This document shows positions 11,178 to 24,471 of a DNA stretch of 64,000 nucleotides, one piece after another. This DNA is from Aralia elata (taxonomy: Eukaryota; Streptophyta; Magnoliopsida; Apiales; Araliaceae). Each line of letters opens with the position of its first letter. The first letter of the stretch is position 1. The stretch lies in NCBI GenBank assembly GCA_034770075.1, contig CM068383.1, positions 5,871,415-5,935,414 on the forward strand. Reading direction: 5' to 3'. Made by a program: the position numbers and the translations under genes. The notes beneath the pieces are model-generated. The model did no database searches, was not told the DNA's origin, and saw only the letters and a list, made by a program, of their open reading frames with translations.

Positions 11178-14100
11178 ACTCCCTTAATTAATTTCTATTG
11201 CACTCCCTTAGTTCATAAATAAGAACATATATGCTTGAGTGTTTTGACTTCTATAGGCAAATTTTAACATGTTCAAAACTAGAAAAAGGAAAACAAAGTT
11301 AAGCCTAGGAGAAGCCAGCGCGCAAATGTACTTAATTTTTAATTTTAAAACTTAAGATATAATTATTGAAAAATGTTATACCTAAGGCAAACCTTAATAC
11401 CCTAAAAAAGAAATAAAATAGTCAAAAGAAGAGTCAGAGTATAATTTGTATACTGTGGCACATATCACATCTTAGCAGCTAGCACTAGACTTGAGTTTGA
11501 AAATCAGAATCTTTTGGGAAAAAAAATCATTTCTCTGGAATTTTGTTTAAAACCCAAAATTCATTTCTAAGGCTAAGGAATTTGACCAGAGTAGAGCATA
11601 TGTACAGGTTAGGTCAGCAGATACGTCAGTTTATATGATCAAATTTTAGTTATTTTTTGACATTTTTTTGAAAGTTCAATAGTTTTTAGTGTAAAAAAAA
11701 TAGTTTGTATGTTTTTTTTGATAACTTGACAAAAGTTTAATAGATTTTTTTTAGTCAACAAGTCCTTATAAAATAAAAACCTGAATGTTTGATCATAAAC
11801 TGGACAATAGTTTCAAAAATATATTAGGGGTAAATGTGAAACAAAAAATATATATCCTTGATCCTAATTATGAAAATGAGATTATTTTGGAATGGAGGGA
11901 GTAACTAACAAGTCCTGAAGAAGAAATATTAGAAATATGAGATCTAGTTAAATATCCGATAATGTGGTTGGTCATCTTTACAGATCGTGTTTGTTACAAT
12001 GGTAATCTTATGTACATTTCTGATAATCAGATACCCGGTAAAGTGTCAAGATTTTCGGTAATCAGATGACCAAAAAAATAGATGATAATATGAGATTATC
12101 ACATAGTAGTAATCTTGAAATTTTTATTTAGACAAAAATATCCATTATATTTAATAATTGAGACATAAATATCTTTATTAGTCACATTTACATTTACATT
12201 TATTTTTATTTATTTTGTTTTTTTTGTTTGTTGACATATTTAGTTTAACTCAAACAACTCACTGTCCATACAAAATATGTGTTACTGTTTGTTATTTATT
12301 ATTATAATTTAATGTATTATTAATGACATACTTGAAAATTTTGTGCTTAATAATTGAATAAATAACGAGTTGTTATTTTATAAACATATTAAAATTTTTA
12401 ATACGATTTACTAGGTAATACTAAATTAATTAGTTTGATAGTACCTTGATGATTGTTGATTACATTTGATAATAACCATACAGGTGAATCATTCTACTAA
12501 AATTAGTACAAGGGTATATCCAGTAATCTTGAATTCATACCAAACACTCACAATAGCAATTATTAGTAATCACATATCTTCTACCAAACAGAAATAACAC
12601 AATATGATAATTTTCTATTATCAATAATCAAATACCCAATAATCTATTTTCAGGTAGGTATCTATCATAACCCGTAACAAATACCCTCTTAAAATTTTTG
12701 ACGTTACAACATAATTATGAAGAGAAAATTATGAGCCTGTTTTATCCCTCTATTGTCCGAAGAATGCGAAAAATTTCAACGAGGAAACCTTATTAAGTGC
12801 TTAATATCACACGTTGAATTGTCATCACTTTTTGTATATAGAATGGAATGTTAATAAGGGCTTGATGCTACTAAAGTATAGTACCAATGAGCTTATATAC
12901 ACCAGTATACCTATAAAAGTAAGTAAAATTTTTAAGTTTACCAAGATTGAACTTTTGGCTGATTGTTAGAAGTGTTTTATTAGATATTCAGACTTCAGTT
13001 GTTTAAGTTCTGCTAAATATCTCAATCTAAAAGTACTTAGGAAAATTGAATTGCAGCTTTAAAGTGCTCAAAAATATTTTAGCACCATTGAATATATGAA
13101 ATTAACACTTCTAATAATTATATTAGTGGAGCTTGAATCTGACTTTGAAATTAATCTGGTATTATATGTTGTTGATAATGTTAAAATAATATTTTGTTGA
13201 CATGTCAAAAATAATACGTATTTAACGACTTTTTTACACTTATTTCAACAACACTTCAAATTTTTACTATATTTATTAAATCTAACGGTATAATTATTTC
13301 TCTAACTTTAGCAATGACCTTATTACAAGATATTCTTTTATAGAGGACATATGAACATTATAGGCAAGGGTGAAAATCTTGTGTATCTTTATGTTTAGTA
13401 TGGTCTAGTTTTTTCATTGCTGCCAACGTACTCTGCTAGAAGAGTAAGCAAGATAGCTTGCTTCATTATATTCTATATGCCGCACGATTTGTCGAGTCTT
13501 CGATATTTATGTTAACGTGACCATCTAGGAACTTAAATTTCTTTGTTAAAGATGAACAAATTTCAAAGGAATCCTATTTAATTATTTAGCTGAAAGAGTT
13601 GATGAATTTAGACATAAATATATAAGGCGGTTGATATTGCTAGAACAAAAATGATGTTGTCAGAGCAATAAGTATCGCTTAAAGACCGTTGCTGGATGCT
13701 CTAACAATACGATGAACCGTCTTGAATAAAGTAAAATTTAGGAAAGATTGAGTTGATGAAGTTGGAGTTGTAAACTGATAACAGGTAGATTTCCATACTT
13801 ATCATCATCACCAACAGGCCGTGCTCTCTCTCTTCTGTCATCAAGGAACGAATCCTTGATTTCATCTCCCGATCTCTCTTCAAGAAGTAGCGCTGCACTG
13901 CGTGAACTTATTGCTGAAAACAGAGCAGCCCTCTTGGCTAGGCAGCTCATCGTCGACAAAGACTGGCCTTTTCACCACCATGAAGATCTAAATGATCAGA
14001 CCAATCATTTTGCTTCTAGCCAGCACCATATGTTCCCTGAGCCACACGGCTGGGACCGGTTCAATGGGACAGGCACCAACAATGTGACACTGGACCTTAT

Positions 14101-14212
14101 GCAGGCTCCAACCTCAGCATTTGAGTTATTGTCTATGAGGGGAAAGTCTAAGGAAGAAGAAGAGTGTTCTCAGTTGTGGAGTTCCTTTGGTGGTAGTACT
14201 CATGTAATTTAG
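9523..14212 (+). CDS. SBP-box transcription factor (SPL family), miR156-targeted
   Basis: Three coding exons: 9523-10163, 11018-11142 and 13785-14212, all with GT..AG introns, sum to 397 codons plus stop. The first junction interrupts the Arg codon just after the CQQCS motif, the conserved SBP-gene intron position. The SBP DNA-binding domain spans about 167-242, beginning RCQVEGC and holding two zinc sites (Cys/His ligands in CQVEGC, YHRRHKVCELH and FCQQCSRFH). It ends in the basic nuclear signal KRSCRRRLAGHNERRRK. SPL proteins bind GTAC-core sites in the nucleus and drive phase change and flower or shoot architecture. The N-terminus carries HLMCLKLGKRNYFED and a poly-Gly run; exon 3 encodes RALSLLSS over the miR156 site and a conserved helix-like block (AALRELIAENRAALLARQL). 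These features suggest the SPL clade often annotated SPL7-like in non-Brassicaceae (not the Arabidopsis copper regulator SPL7). The exact paralogue name is uncertain. The start is set by the ATG following two short upstream ORFs. Confidence 0.95.
10444..10610 (-). repeat. retroposon 3'-end-like fragment in SPL intron 1
   Basis: A T-rich run is followed by CGGCAAAAGGAATTTTATTA and a segment containing AAAGTCATAC. The same arrangement recurs at 20914-21229. This suggests a poly-A-ended retroposon (LINE or similar) inserted on the minus strand. Family not identified. Confidence 0.4.
11985..12686. mobile_element. degenerate inverted-repeat transposon in SPL intron 2
   Basis: The left end carries GTGTTTGTTAC and the right end, reversed, GGTATTTGTTAC. 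Both are followed by related GATAATC/GATTATC-rich sequence. It is about 0.7 kb with no coding capacity. Ends are diverged and no target duplication was found. Confidence 0.4.
13821..13840 (+). promoter_or_regulatory. miR156/157 target site in SPL exon 3
   Basis: GTGCTCTCTCTCTTCTGTCA is the canonical 20-base plant miR156 target. It lies in frame and encodes the ALSLLS motif that marks miR156-controlled SPL genes. The transcript is therefore expected to be cleaved or repressed by miR156 in juvenile tissue, with levels rising as miR156 falls with age. Confidence 0.93.
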
Positions 14213-16928
14213 ACCTTAATTTGAGTATTTAATTCCTTTAATTTGACTCCTATTAATTTTATTTATATTTTTTTTGTGGCGAAAATGTGTAAAATTTGAA
14301 GATAAATTTGTGGTGGTCTCCAAACCAAATGCAGAGCAGAGAGTTCACTGGTTCTTTTTCGGATCTGCATGAACCCATGCATGGAAGTAATTACTTTTCC
14401 TCGCTTGTGGTTGCCCTCTCTAAATTACTCTATTCGTCTTGCTAAAATTTTCACCTTGAAAAAATATTTTAAGGATTATATTTTCGAAAAGATTTTTGCA
14501 ATCTCAAGCATATTTTTGACATATATTAAATTCACGTTGAACACACCCCAAAATAGATAATATGTCTTTGTGCGACATAATTATTATGACAATTTCAATG
14601 CTCCGTCTTCTACCACCTCTTATGCAACAAAAGTTTGGATGACAACCAATTTATGACATAATGGTGTAACCGTTCAGTAATCAATTCATCTAAAAAGTTA
14701 AATTATTAAAAACGCTAGCTCCACTAGTTATATCAAGTTAACACACCCCTAATATAAGGTGTTCACATGGAGAGGTAATTAAATTAAATACATATTTATC
14801 ATATAGATGGATCAATATAAAGGGTAACATGTAGCAAGAATGCTTGAAAACAAGATTTTGCAAAACAGACACTCCCAGAATTCAGAATTCTGATATCATG
14901 TGATGCGAACTCCAAATTAGACTGTAAAAAATAGTTGGTATAGATAGATATAGGCCTTAGCCTCTCAATCCTCTTGGATAATTAATTTTTCATAGTGAGT
15001 CAAAGAGACTAAGATTTGTATCATTGATACTTTCATTGAGAGCCCACGCATGTCAGACTAAAACACTAATAGGTACAAAAGACGCCGGGTTAATGTCGCT
15101 TAAGTGAAGCCGCGATAACTAATTTTTCAGAATGAGTTATTAATCAGAAAGAGATGCCAATAATGAAATTTTCGGAATGAGTTATTAATTAATTGAAATT
15201 TTCATGTTAAAGAGGATGATAGTGTCACTTAGATATAATGACAAGACACATGCATGTATCTTTCAGCGGAAAAAGGCTACAAATCTTAAGTCTGTCAGAC
15301 AAAAATGCGATATATTATTGACTAAAACTAATTATGTCTTGCCAATTCTGTTTGGACATGACTTTAAATTTCATTGTCTCCATTAACATAGTGATGAGAG
15401 TATACCTTTTCAAGTAAACGCATGCTCCTGGACAGGAGATTAATTCCTCTTGAGGCGCCTGATCTGACGCATATGGAAGGGAATATTGGAATGGCATTAA
15501 TTTCTTTGACATTTCATAGCTTTGACAAGTTTTTAACTAACCCTAGCTAGTACTATTAGGGTTCTATCCTTCTCAACTCAACTTAATTAAGTCTTAATCT
15601 TAAAGACCGGATAACATTTTTGTCCTTCTAAGTTGTCACACATTGCTGAAGTCATCCCTAAAATTACTTTTTTGTAAATTGAGTTTTAAGCGATTGATTT
15701 GGGTCGATCAATTCTGTTCCTTGGATCAAATTTTACCCAATTTATTTTTTGAAAATTTAATTAGTTTTTCTTTATTGTTTTGTGTGTGTTTTGTCATTTT
15801 TACCCCTACTAAAACTACAAATGCTTCAATTTGTGGGAAATTAGGTAACATTTCGTCCAAGGAATAGAATTGACACAAATAAACCATTTAGAGGATCCAA
15901 TTGAAGAAAAATAAACTTTAGAAATGATTGTAGGTAGTATTGTGTGACAACTTAGAAGGACAAAAATGTCATTCAACCTAACCAATCCTAAACTAGTTGG
16001 GTCAGCCAAATAAATCATTTTCCTCCGCTATTCTCTATCAGGAGTCATATATGTCCCAACTTAGATCATTAGGGTTTTTCTAATAAAATAAATGATTAAT
16101 TTTACGGTTCATTAACTTACTGCAATTAACCCTCATTCTTTATCCGGGCTTGGGACCAATTATATGTTTAATTAGGGTGAGATTAATTAGTATAGACAAT
16201 TCGAGATTTTTATGTTATAATCTTTTACATCAATTTCATTATTTTCTAGACAAATAAATTGTATCAAAGGAGTAATTATATACACTTAAACTATAGTAAA
16301 GATTTAACCAAATTTTTTCCCATGTCATAAATAATGGGCTATATACAAGGATGGGAAATTTCTCAATAATGGTAAAAGCAAAATTCAACCACACTTGTGA
16401 TATGACTATATACCTAGAGAGAGATCTTATATGCTAAGGTATTTACTAGCAAACACACCTAGCGACCTAATTTCTATGCAATGGTTAATATCTTTTATCA
16501 TTTTTTCTTCACACAAAATCTTCCCAAATCTTAACCTTTGTCCATGACTGAATACCCAGGCCCCCACAAAGTACACAATTCTTGAGTTTAACACGTGAGA
16601 AGCACGTGGGACTGCAACTTTGTGTGTCATATTTCCACCTGCATGGTTGAAAAGCTATCCTCATCGCCATGAACAGTCAGAGTGAGTAGATTGCATTAAA
16701 GACTAGGGGCCCAATTGTGTTCTACAATTGTGTGTAATGAGAATTCACCAGCACAGCTACAAAAATATGGACCTCAAAAATCATGGAACATTAATTAAGA
16801 GACTTGGAGCGAGATATATATTGCTCTTAGTTCAACTCTTAGTTTCATGCTCCCTCCATCTTTTTTAAAAAAAAATTCCGGTTTTGAAAGAATATACTTG
16901 GGCCAGTTTACGCATCAATTAAAATTAA
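14213..16928. other. SPL 3' UTR and intergenic DNA
   Basis: The first few hundred bases should be the SPL 3' UTR. Beyond that no gene or structured element is recognised; open frames at 15.2-16.6 kb have no recognisable domain. Confidence 0.5.
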
Positions 16929-17080
16929 TTTTTTTTTCGGGTGATCCTAAAGGCACATCCCCACATCGGTTTGATATATTCAGAAATTTTTTTCTGAGTG
17001 ATGGCCTCAAGATTCGAGCTCAAAAAATTAAAAAAAGAGAACAATTTTTTTTTACCACCAGCTCCGTTGGGGTTTCTCTA
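16929..17080 (-). mobile_element. possible SINE, minus strand
   Basis: Read on the minus strand it starts with a tRNA-like GAGCTGGTGG segment, then GAGCTCGAATCTTG (box B-like), and ends in a poly-A run (poly-T at 16929). No clear target duplication, and the family differs from the SINE copies at 27.9 and 45.4 kb. Confidence 0.35.
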
Positions 17081-17386
17081 TCTTTATTTAATTAATAAGG
17101 AAAATCAAAGGTATATGAAAGGGAAAGGGGAAAGTTGAAAAAGAAAGGTGAATTGGATTTGAGGTGCATGTGTGGAAGACTAGCTAGAAGCACTTTCTAG
17201 GAGGAATATTTGACCCCTACCATCTACCAATTTAGTTTGTAAAACCCAGACTTGAGAAACCCAAAAGTCTCGACACATTAATCTTGCAATCTACTCCCTC
17301 CATTCCTTTATTCTTTTAAGTGTCATTTTAGAGATTTTTTTTCTCTCTTTATATGTTGTTTGTAGACTTTAAAGGAGAATTAGTTA

Positions 17387-17644
17387 CTCCCTCCGTCCCA
17401 AATTAATTGCTCAATTTTGACCATTTTAAGTCAAATTGACTTTTTTTAGAACTAATCTTTTTATTATTTTTGTTAAAATATAAGTGAAGAGATTATAACC
17501 AAAAGAAAGTATATACAATTTATTACTAATTTCAATTTTTATAATTTTAGAAATATATTTATATATACTTAATTATTAATTTTAAAAATAGTTAATTTGA
17601 CTTAAAAAAGTCCTAAAAAAACAATTAATTTGGGACAGAGGGAG
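17387..17644 (+). mobile_element. Stowaway-like MITE, copy 1
   Basis: A 258-base element with ends CTCCCTCCGTCCC and GGGACAGAGGGAG, flanked on both sides by TA, as expected of Tc1/mariner-type MITEs. Close relatives lie at 40613-40868 (same orientation) and 46250-46506 (inverted). They share AAATTAATTG next to the ends and an internal AGTGAAGAGATTATAACC-like block. Confidence 0.88.
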
Positions 17645-18453
17645 TACTTAATTAGTTTTCATATTATCTTTAAACACAATATACATATTTGTTTCTCTCA
17701 TATTTTAGACGAATTTTACTCCAATGTAATAATTTTTTTATTATTTATTTTTTCACATTTTAACTTCTCGTTCTGTCAGCCCTACATACATGAATAATTA
17801 ATATCGGCATCTTATATCTAATTTAATTAATTAGTCAGAGCAGTAACTATATATTTTTTTTATCGACATGTTTATTCCTAAAACAACACTAAAAAGAACG
17901 GATGGATTATCAACATAGTCCACTTTCATATTAGTACCTATTACTACTAGTCTGTATTTTGAAATTCTTCCTTGTGAATACAATGCCCTCTTGGAACAAG
18001 TTATCCTCCTGCAATTCGTTTGGGGAAAAATTAATATACTTCTAATGTCGAATAACATCAACTAGGACAGAAATAAATTATTAGATCATGCATGTGATGC
18101 CCTCAAAGATTTAAGCAAGCTTAATTAATGATTCATATTATTCTATTACAATGCATATTTTGCAAGTGAAACATTTGCCCAGTATTAAAATCGGGAGTTG
18201 AGGGTCCAATGTGTCAAGCTTGAGGGTACAAATGTCTATCAATTCAACTATTAGTCAGATAAAATTAAGTCGCATCAACCTAGCTCATTTTGGTGAATTA
18301 ACTAGCTAACATTCAATTCATGACACTTGGTCGAAGTTGGCTAACAACCAACTCAAAGGATAGATGTATCAGGAACCAAATTTTAGTTATGGTAAATAGA
18401 AAAAAAATGTGTGAAGTGATTGGTGAGAGAGAAAGAGACATTTCTCCAAACTA
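17645..18453. other. intergenic DNA between MITE and Mutator-like element
   Basis: AT-rich; no gene or structured repeat recognised. Confidence 0.5.
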
Positions 18454-18462
18454 ATAAATATA

Positions 18463-19915
18463 GGGCTAATGATAAACGGTCCCACAAGTTTGGTTGAAAA
18501 TTAATTTGTCCCTCAAAATTTAGGAATCGTCAATCAATATCTCTAAGTATTTTAAAACAACAATTATGTTCTTTTTCGTTATTCATGTCAATTTTCTCGC
18601 CGAGATGCCCATGTGTCAAAATTTTAAGCTATATACAAATAGTCTACAAATTTAAGGTATTAAACCTTCTAGATGGTAGCCATACATGTATTGTGATTTT
18701 ATTTCTACATATAATATCCAAAAAAATAACTAAAAACTAAAACAAAATATTAAAACACCAATTAATTAGACATTCTTCATCAGAGAATATTTAAATGTGA
18801 AAACCCCCAAATCTCATCACCCCAAATCATAATTTCATCATGTTTTTCTTCACGGATAAAGTTATGTGAAGGGGAAACAGTAAAACACAATGGGAGGAAC
18901 AATATTGGTATACGATTTAGAGGCCGCTACGGTATTGATGCTTGATTATTTCATATCGCGGTCACCCATGACGACGATGTAGACTCTAGTGTGGATGTCG
19001 TCTTTGGTTGAATTTAGGATTGAACTGCGAGGCATTGAATTTGGGAAGATGCAGTTTAGAGAAATCTGTATATAATGTTATTGAAAATCAAATGGATGAA
19101 TGTGTTTTTGAATATTGTAATGTCATTTTCTCTCCCCTTTATGTTACCCAAAAACACCACTTTCTCTCTCTAAAACTCTCCATTTTATACCCAACACAAA
19201 AATTCGAACAAAAAATTTATGGTGTGGTATCCCAAAATATATCATCGGGCCACTAGCGAGTGCATCGGCGATGTGGGAAGGAAGTCCGCCGCATCCATTT
19301 TCATCATCAGGGGAAAAAATCGTGTGGTGTTTTCTGTCGTACGTGGTGATTCCCGTTGTTTTTTCCGACGATTCCAGTCATGACTATATATTCTTGAGTG
19401 ATGATTTGGATTTGGGTTGATGTGAAAAAGAAGATTAACCTATGTTTTTTGTTAGTTAATTTTGTTTTTTTTGTTTTTTTCTAGTTTTGTTAAGGATTTT
19501 GTAATTATAGATTTTGTAAATAAATATGTAATTATTTATTTATTTTGTCATTGACGTGTAAATAAATTTTTAGTTGTTATAGATTAATTATTTTTTTTTG
19601 AATTTTAAAAGTTGACGGGAAAAAAATGAAAAATATTTTATTTGGGCAATAACTAGTTAATTACAAGTGAAATAAGAGTGAAAAATGTATTTATAAGGTT
19701 AAAATACTTAAAAAGGTAGTCAAACGTATACAATACTTTAACAATTCACAATTTAATGACATGTGTTTAATTCTGGCAAATAATTTGACCGGAAAGCAAA
19801 AAGGGAGCATTATTGTTGTTTTAAAATATTTAAAGGTATTGATTGACAATTCCTAAACTTTGAGGGACAAATTGATTTTCGGTCAAATTTTGGAGGACAA
19901 TTTTGTGAGTAACCC
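18463..19915. mobile_element. non-autonomous Mutator-like element (MULE) with long TIRs, possible Pack-MULE
   Basis: Exact 9-base direct repeats ATAAATATA flank the element at 18454-18462 and 19916-19924. The left end (GGGCTAATGATAAACGGTCC) matches the reversed right end (GGGTTACTCACAAAATTGTCC). Similarity continues for about 170 bases, including AATTTGTCCCTCAAA. A 9-base duplication plus long TIRs is the hallmark of the Mutator superfamily. The roughly 1.1-kb interior (about 18650-19730) encodes no transposase. It is partly less AT-rich than the surroundings, and short open frames there (for example 19008-19256) match nothing I know, so it may be captured host DNA. Confidence 0.88.
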
Positions 19916-19924
19916 ATAAATATA

Positions 19925-20392
19925 TACAGAGATTCTTTCTTTGTTAGGTTGCTCGATCATGACTCATGACTTAATTTGTGTAGAATATATATATAACATG
20001 CATAGACAAATTAAGAAAAGAGAGAAATTTGAAGACAGTGGCCAATTGTGTTTGAATTGTACAAGACAAAGGCTCTTCAAGATTATTGCGTGGGGGGAGG
20101 GAGAGTATCTGGTCACCTATTTTTGTCGTAGTTATATAGCTTCTTCCTCACCTAGGTAGTCACTGCTCAAATTGACGATAAAAGGATACATGTCCTAAAC
20201 CTAGGTCAACCAAATTCATTCACACCTCAATATTCTACAAGGACGTGTAAACGTAAATATTATAAGAGCTTTATATGTTCATCAAATCTTACACGTACAG
20301 TTTATTGAAAAAATTGATGTCCAATATTTGGAAAAATACGGAGCATTTCAAGGAACTGTCTAGTTTGTGGATGAAAGATTGATAAAATGGTC
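19925..20392. other. intergenic spacer
   Basis: No gene or repeat recognised. Confidence 0.45.
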
Positions 20393-21652
20393 TTTTTTTT
20401 TCTATTCGGAAAATAAATTTACGAACGATTTTGTGTTATTTTAAAACTTCACTGCCTTAATATCATATAATGAACAGTATAAAATTTGATGATCATATAA
20501 GTTCACATAACCACCATTTGCTATTGGTTGAGTCCATTTCTTATGATCATATAAGTTCTACATGCAAATTATTTCTTACTATTAGAAAAGGAAAAGAAAT
20601 TCAGCAAGGAGTATTCGATCCATCGTCTAAAAATTGAAAGTCTTACTTTCTAATCATCTTTTATTTCTTCAAATATTGATGTTTATATAAGAAACCTTAG
20701 ACATAATTTTTATTTCTAATAATAGTTTTGTAACCATTAAGGTTTACTATTTAGAAGAAAAAAAATAGCCAAACAAATTATGAGCCCGTTTTATACGAAC
20801 CTTATTATCTAGAAAAGAAAAAGTACAAAATGTAGGAGTCTAATTTTATATCTAAATGGAACCTAAACCATTTCTAGTATCACATTAACATAAAATTTAA
20901 GTCTAAACTATTATTTTTTTCATCGGCAAAAGAATTTTTTATTAGAAATCTAAAGTCATACATAATATGACAAATTAAGCCAAAAGGCATGGGCGGGGCC
21001 ACAAGAGAGTACTTATATATTAAGAAAATTTTGTAAAAAAGAAAACCTTTAAAGTTGGAGCTCAAAGATAAGTACTATTGATCCTTTGCTTTGAGCAGAG
21101 CAGTACCATCAATCTCATCTCGGCACTTCGCAAAGTCATAATAAAATCATAACTTTCCTAAGTCGAATATTCCCCCTTTGAATAAAGAACATGTAAACTA
21201 GCGCATCATGTACCCCCTGAATTACCAATCCCCATGCTACTTAGTATGATAGTCAAAATGTCATGGAACTCATGCATTAATGTTTAATTTTGTCTTTCTT
21301 TTATATTTGTCCATCTCTTGTTTAGAAAGAAAACTATAAGGAAGGAAGAAAATGAAAGGAGAATATGGCTACAAATTAATTCCAAGGAAAGTGCAAGGAA
21401 GCTTCCAAATTAATATTACTTCAAATCGACAAATATTTCTACATATAAAGACAACAACCAAACATACTTAGAGAATTGGAGATATCAATCTATAGTAGTT
21501 AACATATACTACCTCTGTGCTACTTTGAATGACATATTTATGTTTTAAGATATCCAATTATAACAACTTTTATTGTTAGGATTTCAAACCATTTATAAAT
21601 TTATAGCCTCATTTTACCCTTTTCCCTAATGAAGAACTAAGAATTATATATA
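20393..21652 (+). repeat. tandem segmental duplication, copy A
   Basis: Aligns along its length with 21660-22657. Shared blocks include ACGAACGATTTTGTGT, CATATAAGTTCACATAA, TTCTACATGCAAATT, GTTTAATTTTGTCTTTC, AGAAAGAAAACTATAAG and TACTTCAAATCGACAAATA in the same order. Copy A is longer because of an insertion at 20914-21229. Noncoding. Confidence 0.85.
20914..21229 (-). mobile_element. insertion found only in duplication copy A, retroposon-like
   Basis: Absent from copy B, which passes from TAAAATATTATT straight into the later shared sequence. The plus strand begins with a T run then CATCGGCAAAAGAATTTTTT, resembling 10444-10610. It thus looks like a poly-A-tailed retroposon fragment inserted on the minus strand after the duplication. 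Exact ends are uncertain by about 20 bases. Confidence 0.55.
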
Positions 21653-21659
21653 TGGTCTT

Positions 21660-22657
21660 TTCTTCTGTCAGCAAAACACGTTTACGAACGATTTTGTGTA
21701 TTTTAAAATTTGACTGTCATATTTTAGAATGAACAGTATAAACTATGTTAATCATATAAGTTCACATAATCACCATTTATTATGGGTTAAAGCTTATTTG
21801 CGATGATCACATAGGTTCTACATGCAAATTCTTGAAATTCAGCACCGAGTATTCGATACATTGTCTGAAAATGGAAGTTTTACTTTCTATCTAACTTTTC
21901 TTTGATGTTTGTATGAGATGCCTTGGACATAATTTTTATTCTAATAATAGATTTTTAACCTTTAAAGTTTACTAGTGGAGATAAAAAATTAACCAAACAA
22001 ATTATAAGCGTGTTTTGTAGAAACCTTAATAGTATTCAGAAAAGCAAAAGTACAAAAGCTAGGAGTAATTTTATAACTAAATTGAACACAAACAATTTCT
22101 AATGTCACACTAACATACAATTTAAGCCTAAAATATTATTTACACATTTCTAGGCTACTTAATTAGTATAATTAACAGTCAAAATATTACGGAATTCACT
22201 CGTTAATGTTTAATTTTGTCTTTCCTTTATATTTGTCCACCCTTGTTTAGAAAGAAAACTATAAGAAAATGAAAGGAGAATAGGGCTAGGGTACAACATA
22301 GCCTTTTAATTTCAAGGAAGGTGCAAGGTGGCTTCCAAATTAATAAACCATTGGAAATGGAATATTACTTCAAATCGACAAATACCATCTTCATCTCTAC
22401 ATAAAAGGACAACCATCAAACATACGGATTGATTGTAAAATTGGAGTTTTATACCCTTTAATAACAACATGCTATGTAGGTATCAATGTGTAATAATTAA
22501 CATATATAAGTATTTTCTCTGCGCTACTTTGAATGATATATTTTCTGTTTTAAGATATCAAATAACAAACGTTAATATTGTTAGGATTTCAACCCATTTA
22601 ACAATTTATAGCCCCGTTTTACCCTGCCCTTTCCCTAATGAAGAATTAAGAATTATG
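21660..22657 (+). repeat. tandem segmental duplication, copy B
   Basis: Second copy of the unit described at 20393-21652, diverged by scattered substitutions and small indels and without the retroposon insertion. Confidence 0.85.
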
Positions 22658-24471
22658 AGCCCCATATCATCCTTGATTTGCAAAGTCATAGATTAAAAAG
22701 AAAAAGATAGACTAAACTCAAATGATGTATCAAAGTTAAGGATGCATGTGTCGGGTTAATTGGAGTCGCACATATTATGTGAGTTTATATTTTAATAAAT
22801 TGTGAGACTTTCTTTAATTTTCCCTTTATTATGAAACTTTTTTCTCGTTTTTATATATGAGATTTAAGCATCCATTAGTTAATTAAGGGAGTTGGGGCGC
22901 TCAGCTTGACCCCAGAAATGGAACTAACCGGAGGTTAGTAGAGTGTGAGGTTTACTATTGCTATAACTAATTTTTATTATGAAATTTATTTATATTTATA
23001 TTAAAATAAATGTAAATTTATAATTTTGAAATGAATTAAAAAAATATAATAAACATGAAAATGTATGAGATAGAGAATGAGAGAGATTGTTTAATTTGGA
23101 CCGTCTGATTTTTATTTAACAATCGGGTTGGTGGGACCCACAATGAGTACTTAACTTGATCAAAAATAGCATCCATGCAGGAGACAGCTTGACTTCTTGG
23201 CCACTTCCTTCAATCAGCAAAGCATACTCTCACAATTCATGGCCAAGTATTTTTTTTGACTCGATTTTGTGGGGAAAATTTCAAAGGAAAAGACAAAAGA
23301 AAATAATGCAAACGCTGGAAATGGAAAATAGACCCCTACTATAAACCAAATGAAAAATAAAACAATTTCCCACCTCGTACACTCTTGATCCCACTCCACA
23401 ACCAAACACATTACAAGAGGGGAGGAGGGAGGAGGGAGGAGGGATTTAAATTTATCTAAAATCAACACCTTTTTTATATATAAAATTAGGACATGAGATA
23501 AATTAATTTGACAATCTGAATTAACTCATCAATTAAAATGAGTTAATTCAGATAGTCTCTGAGTTAACTCGATTTTAAATTTTTTTGTATAGATCCATTT
23601 TTTAAAGCTGAGACTTTAGACCTTCTATATTCAATTATGTAAAACTTTTTTGGGGGTTATAATTAAGTACATGTACGTACTCACTTAAAATTAATAGCTA
23701 CTCTTTAATTGTTCACATAAATGCAACGTATATGCACAATTCATGAAGAATGCCAAAAGCCTACTATGCTTTGTATAAATAGCCTTACATTCCCTCCTTT
23801 CTTTTTCACCGTATCTTTCAATTACTTTTATTTTCTAAATATTTTTGAATAAGAAAAAAATTAAGAAACTGAAGAGAAAGATATGTTGTTTAGTAAGTAT
23901 ATGTGTCTCAACAACTCCAAAGGTGGCTTCGCCAGTGAAATTATATGTACTTATCGTTTTCATGTAAACGATATTTTTAATTATATGAATAATTTTTATG
24001 TCATTTATTTTACTTAGTCACAAAAATACTTTAATCAAATATTATTATTTATAATATAAATAATTGTTAATAAATAAAATTTCGTACCTCGCATGGGCTA
24101 TTACAAAAGTCGAATTAAAAGTAGCTAGGTGATACATTATTTAATACCAGTCGTATTACATGCAAACACTGTAAAATATGAAAAAAAAATGATAATAATT
24201 TAAGAAGAAGAGGTTATAAGAGAGTGAGAGTAAAAATAGAGAGAAGAGATTAAAACATAAGGATAAACAAGAGTGACACCGCTTCAAAAATGAAACGGTT
24301 AAAATTCTTCTTCTTCCTTTATAATATATAAGAGATATCTAGCTCTATATAACACCAACATTCTTTATAAAAAGATAGAATTTCATTGAAAATAAAATAA
24401 TTATCGTATTAACAATTATGCCTTTATTATTATAATTCAATTTCCACTACCACATATAGCTAAAAATAAAA
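22658..24471. other. intergenic DNA, 3' side of SPL8
   Basis: No gene supported. There is a GGAGGGA purine repeat at about 23417-23442. The part just below 24472 would be the SPL8 3' UTR. Confidence 0.5.
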
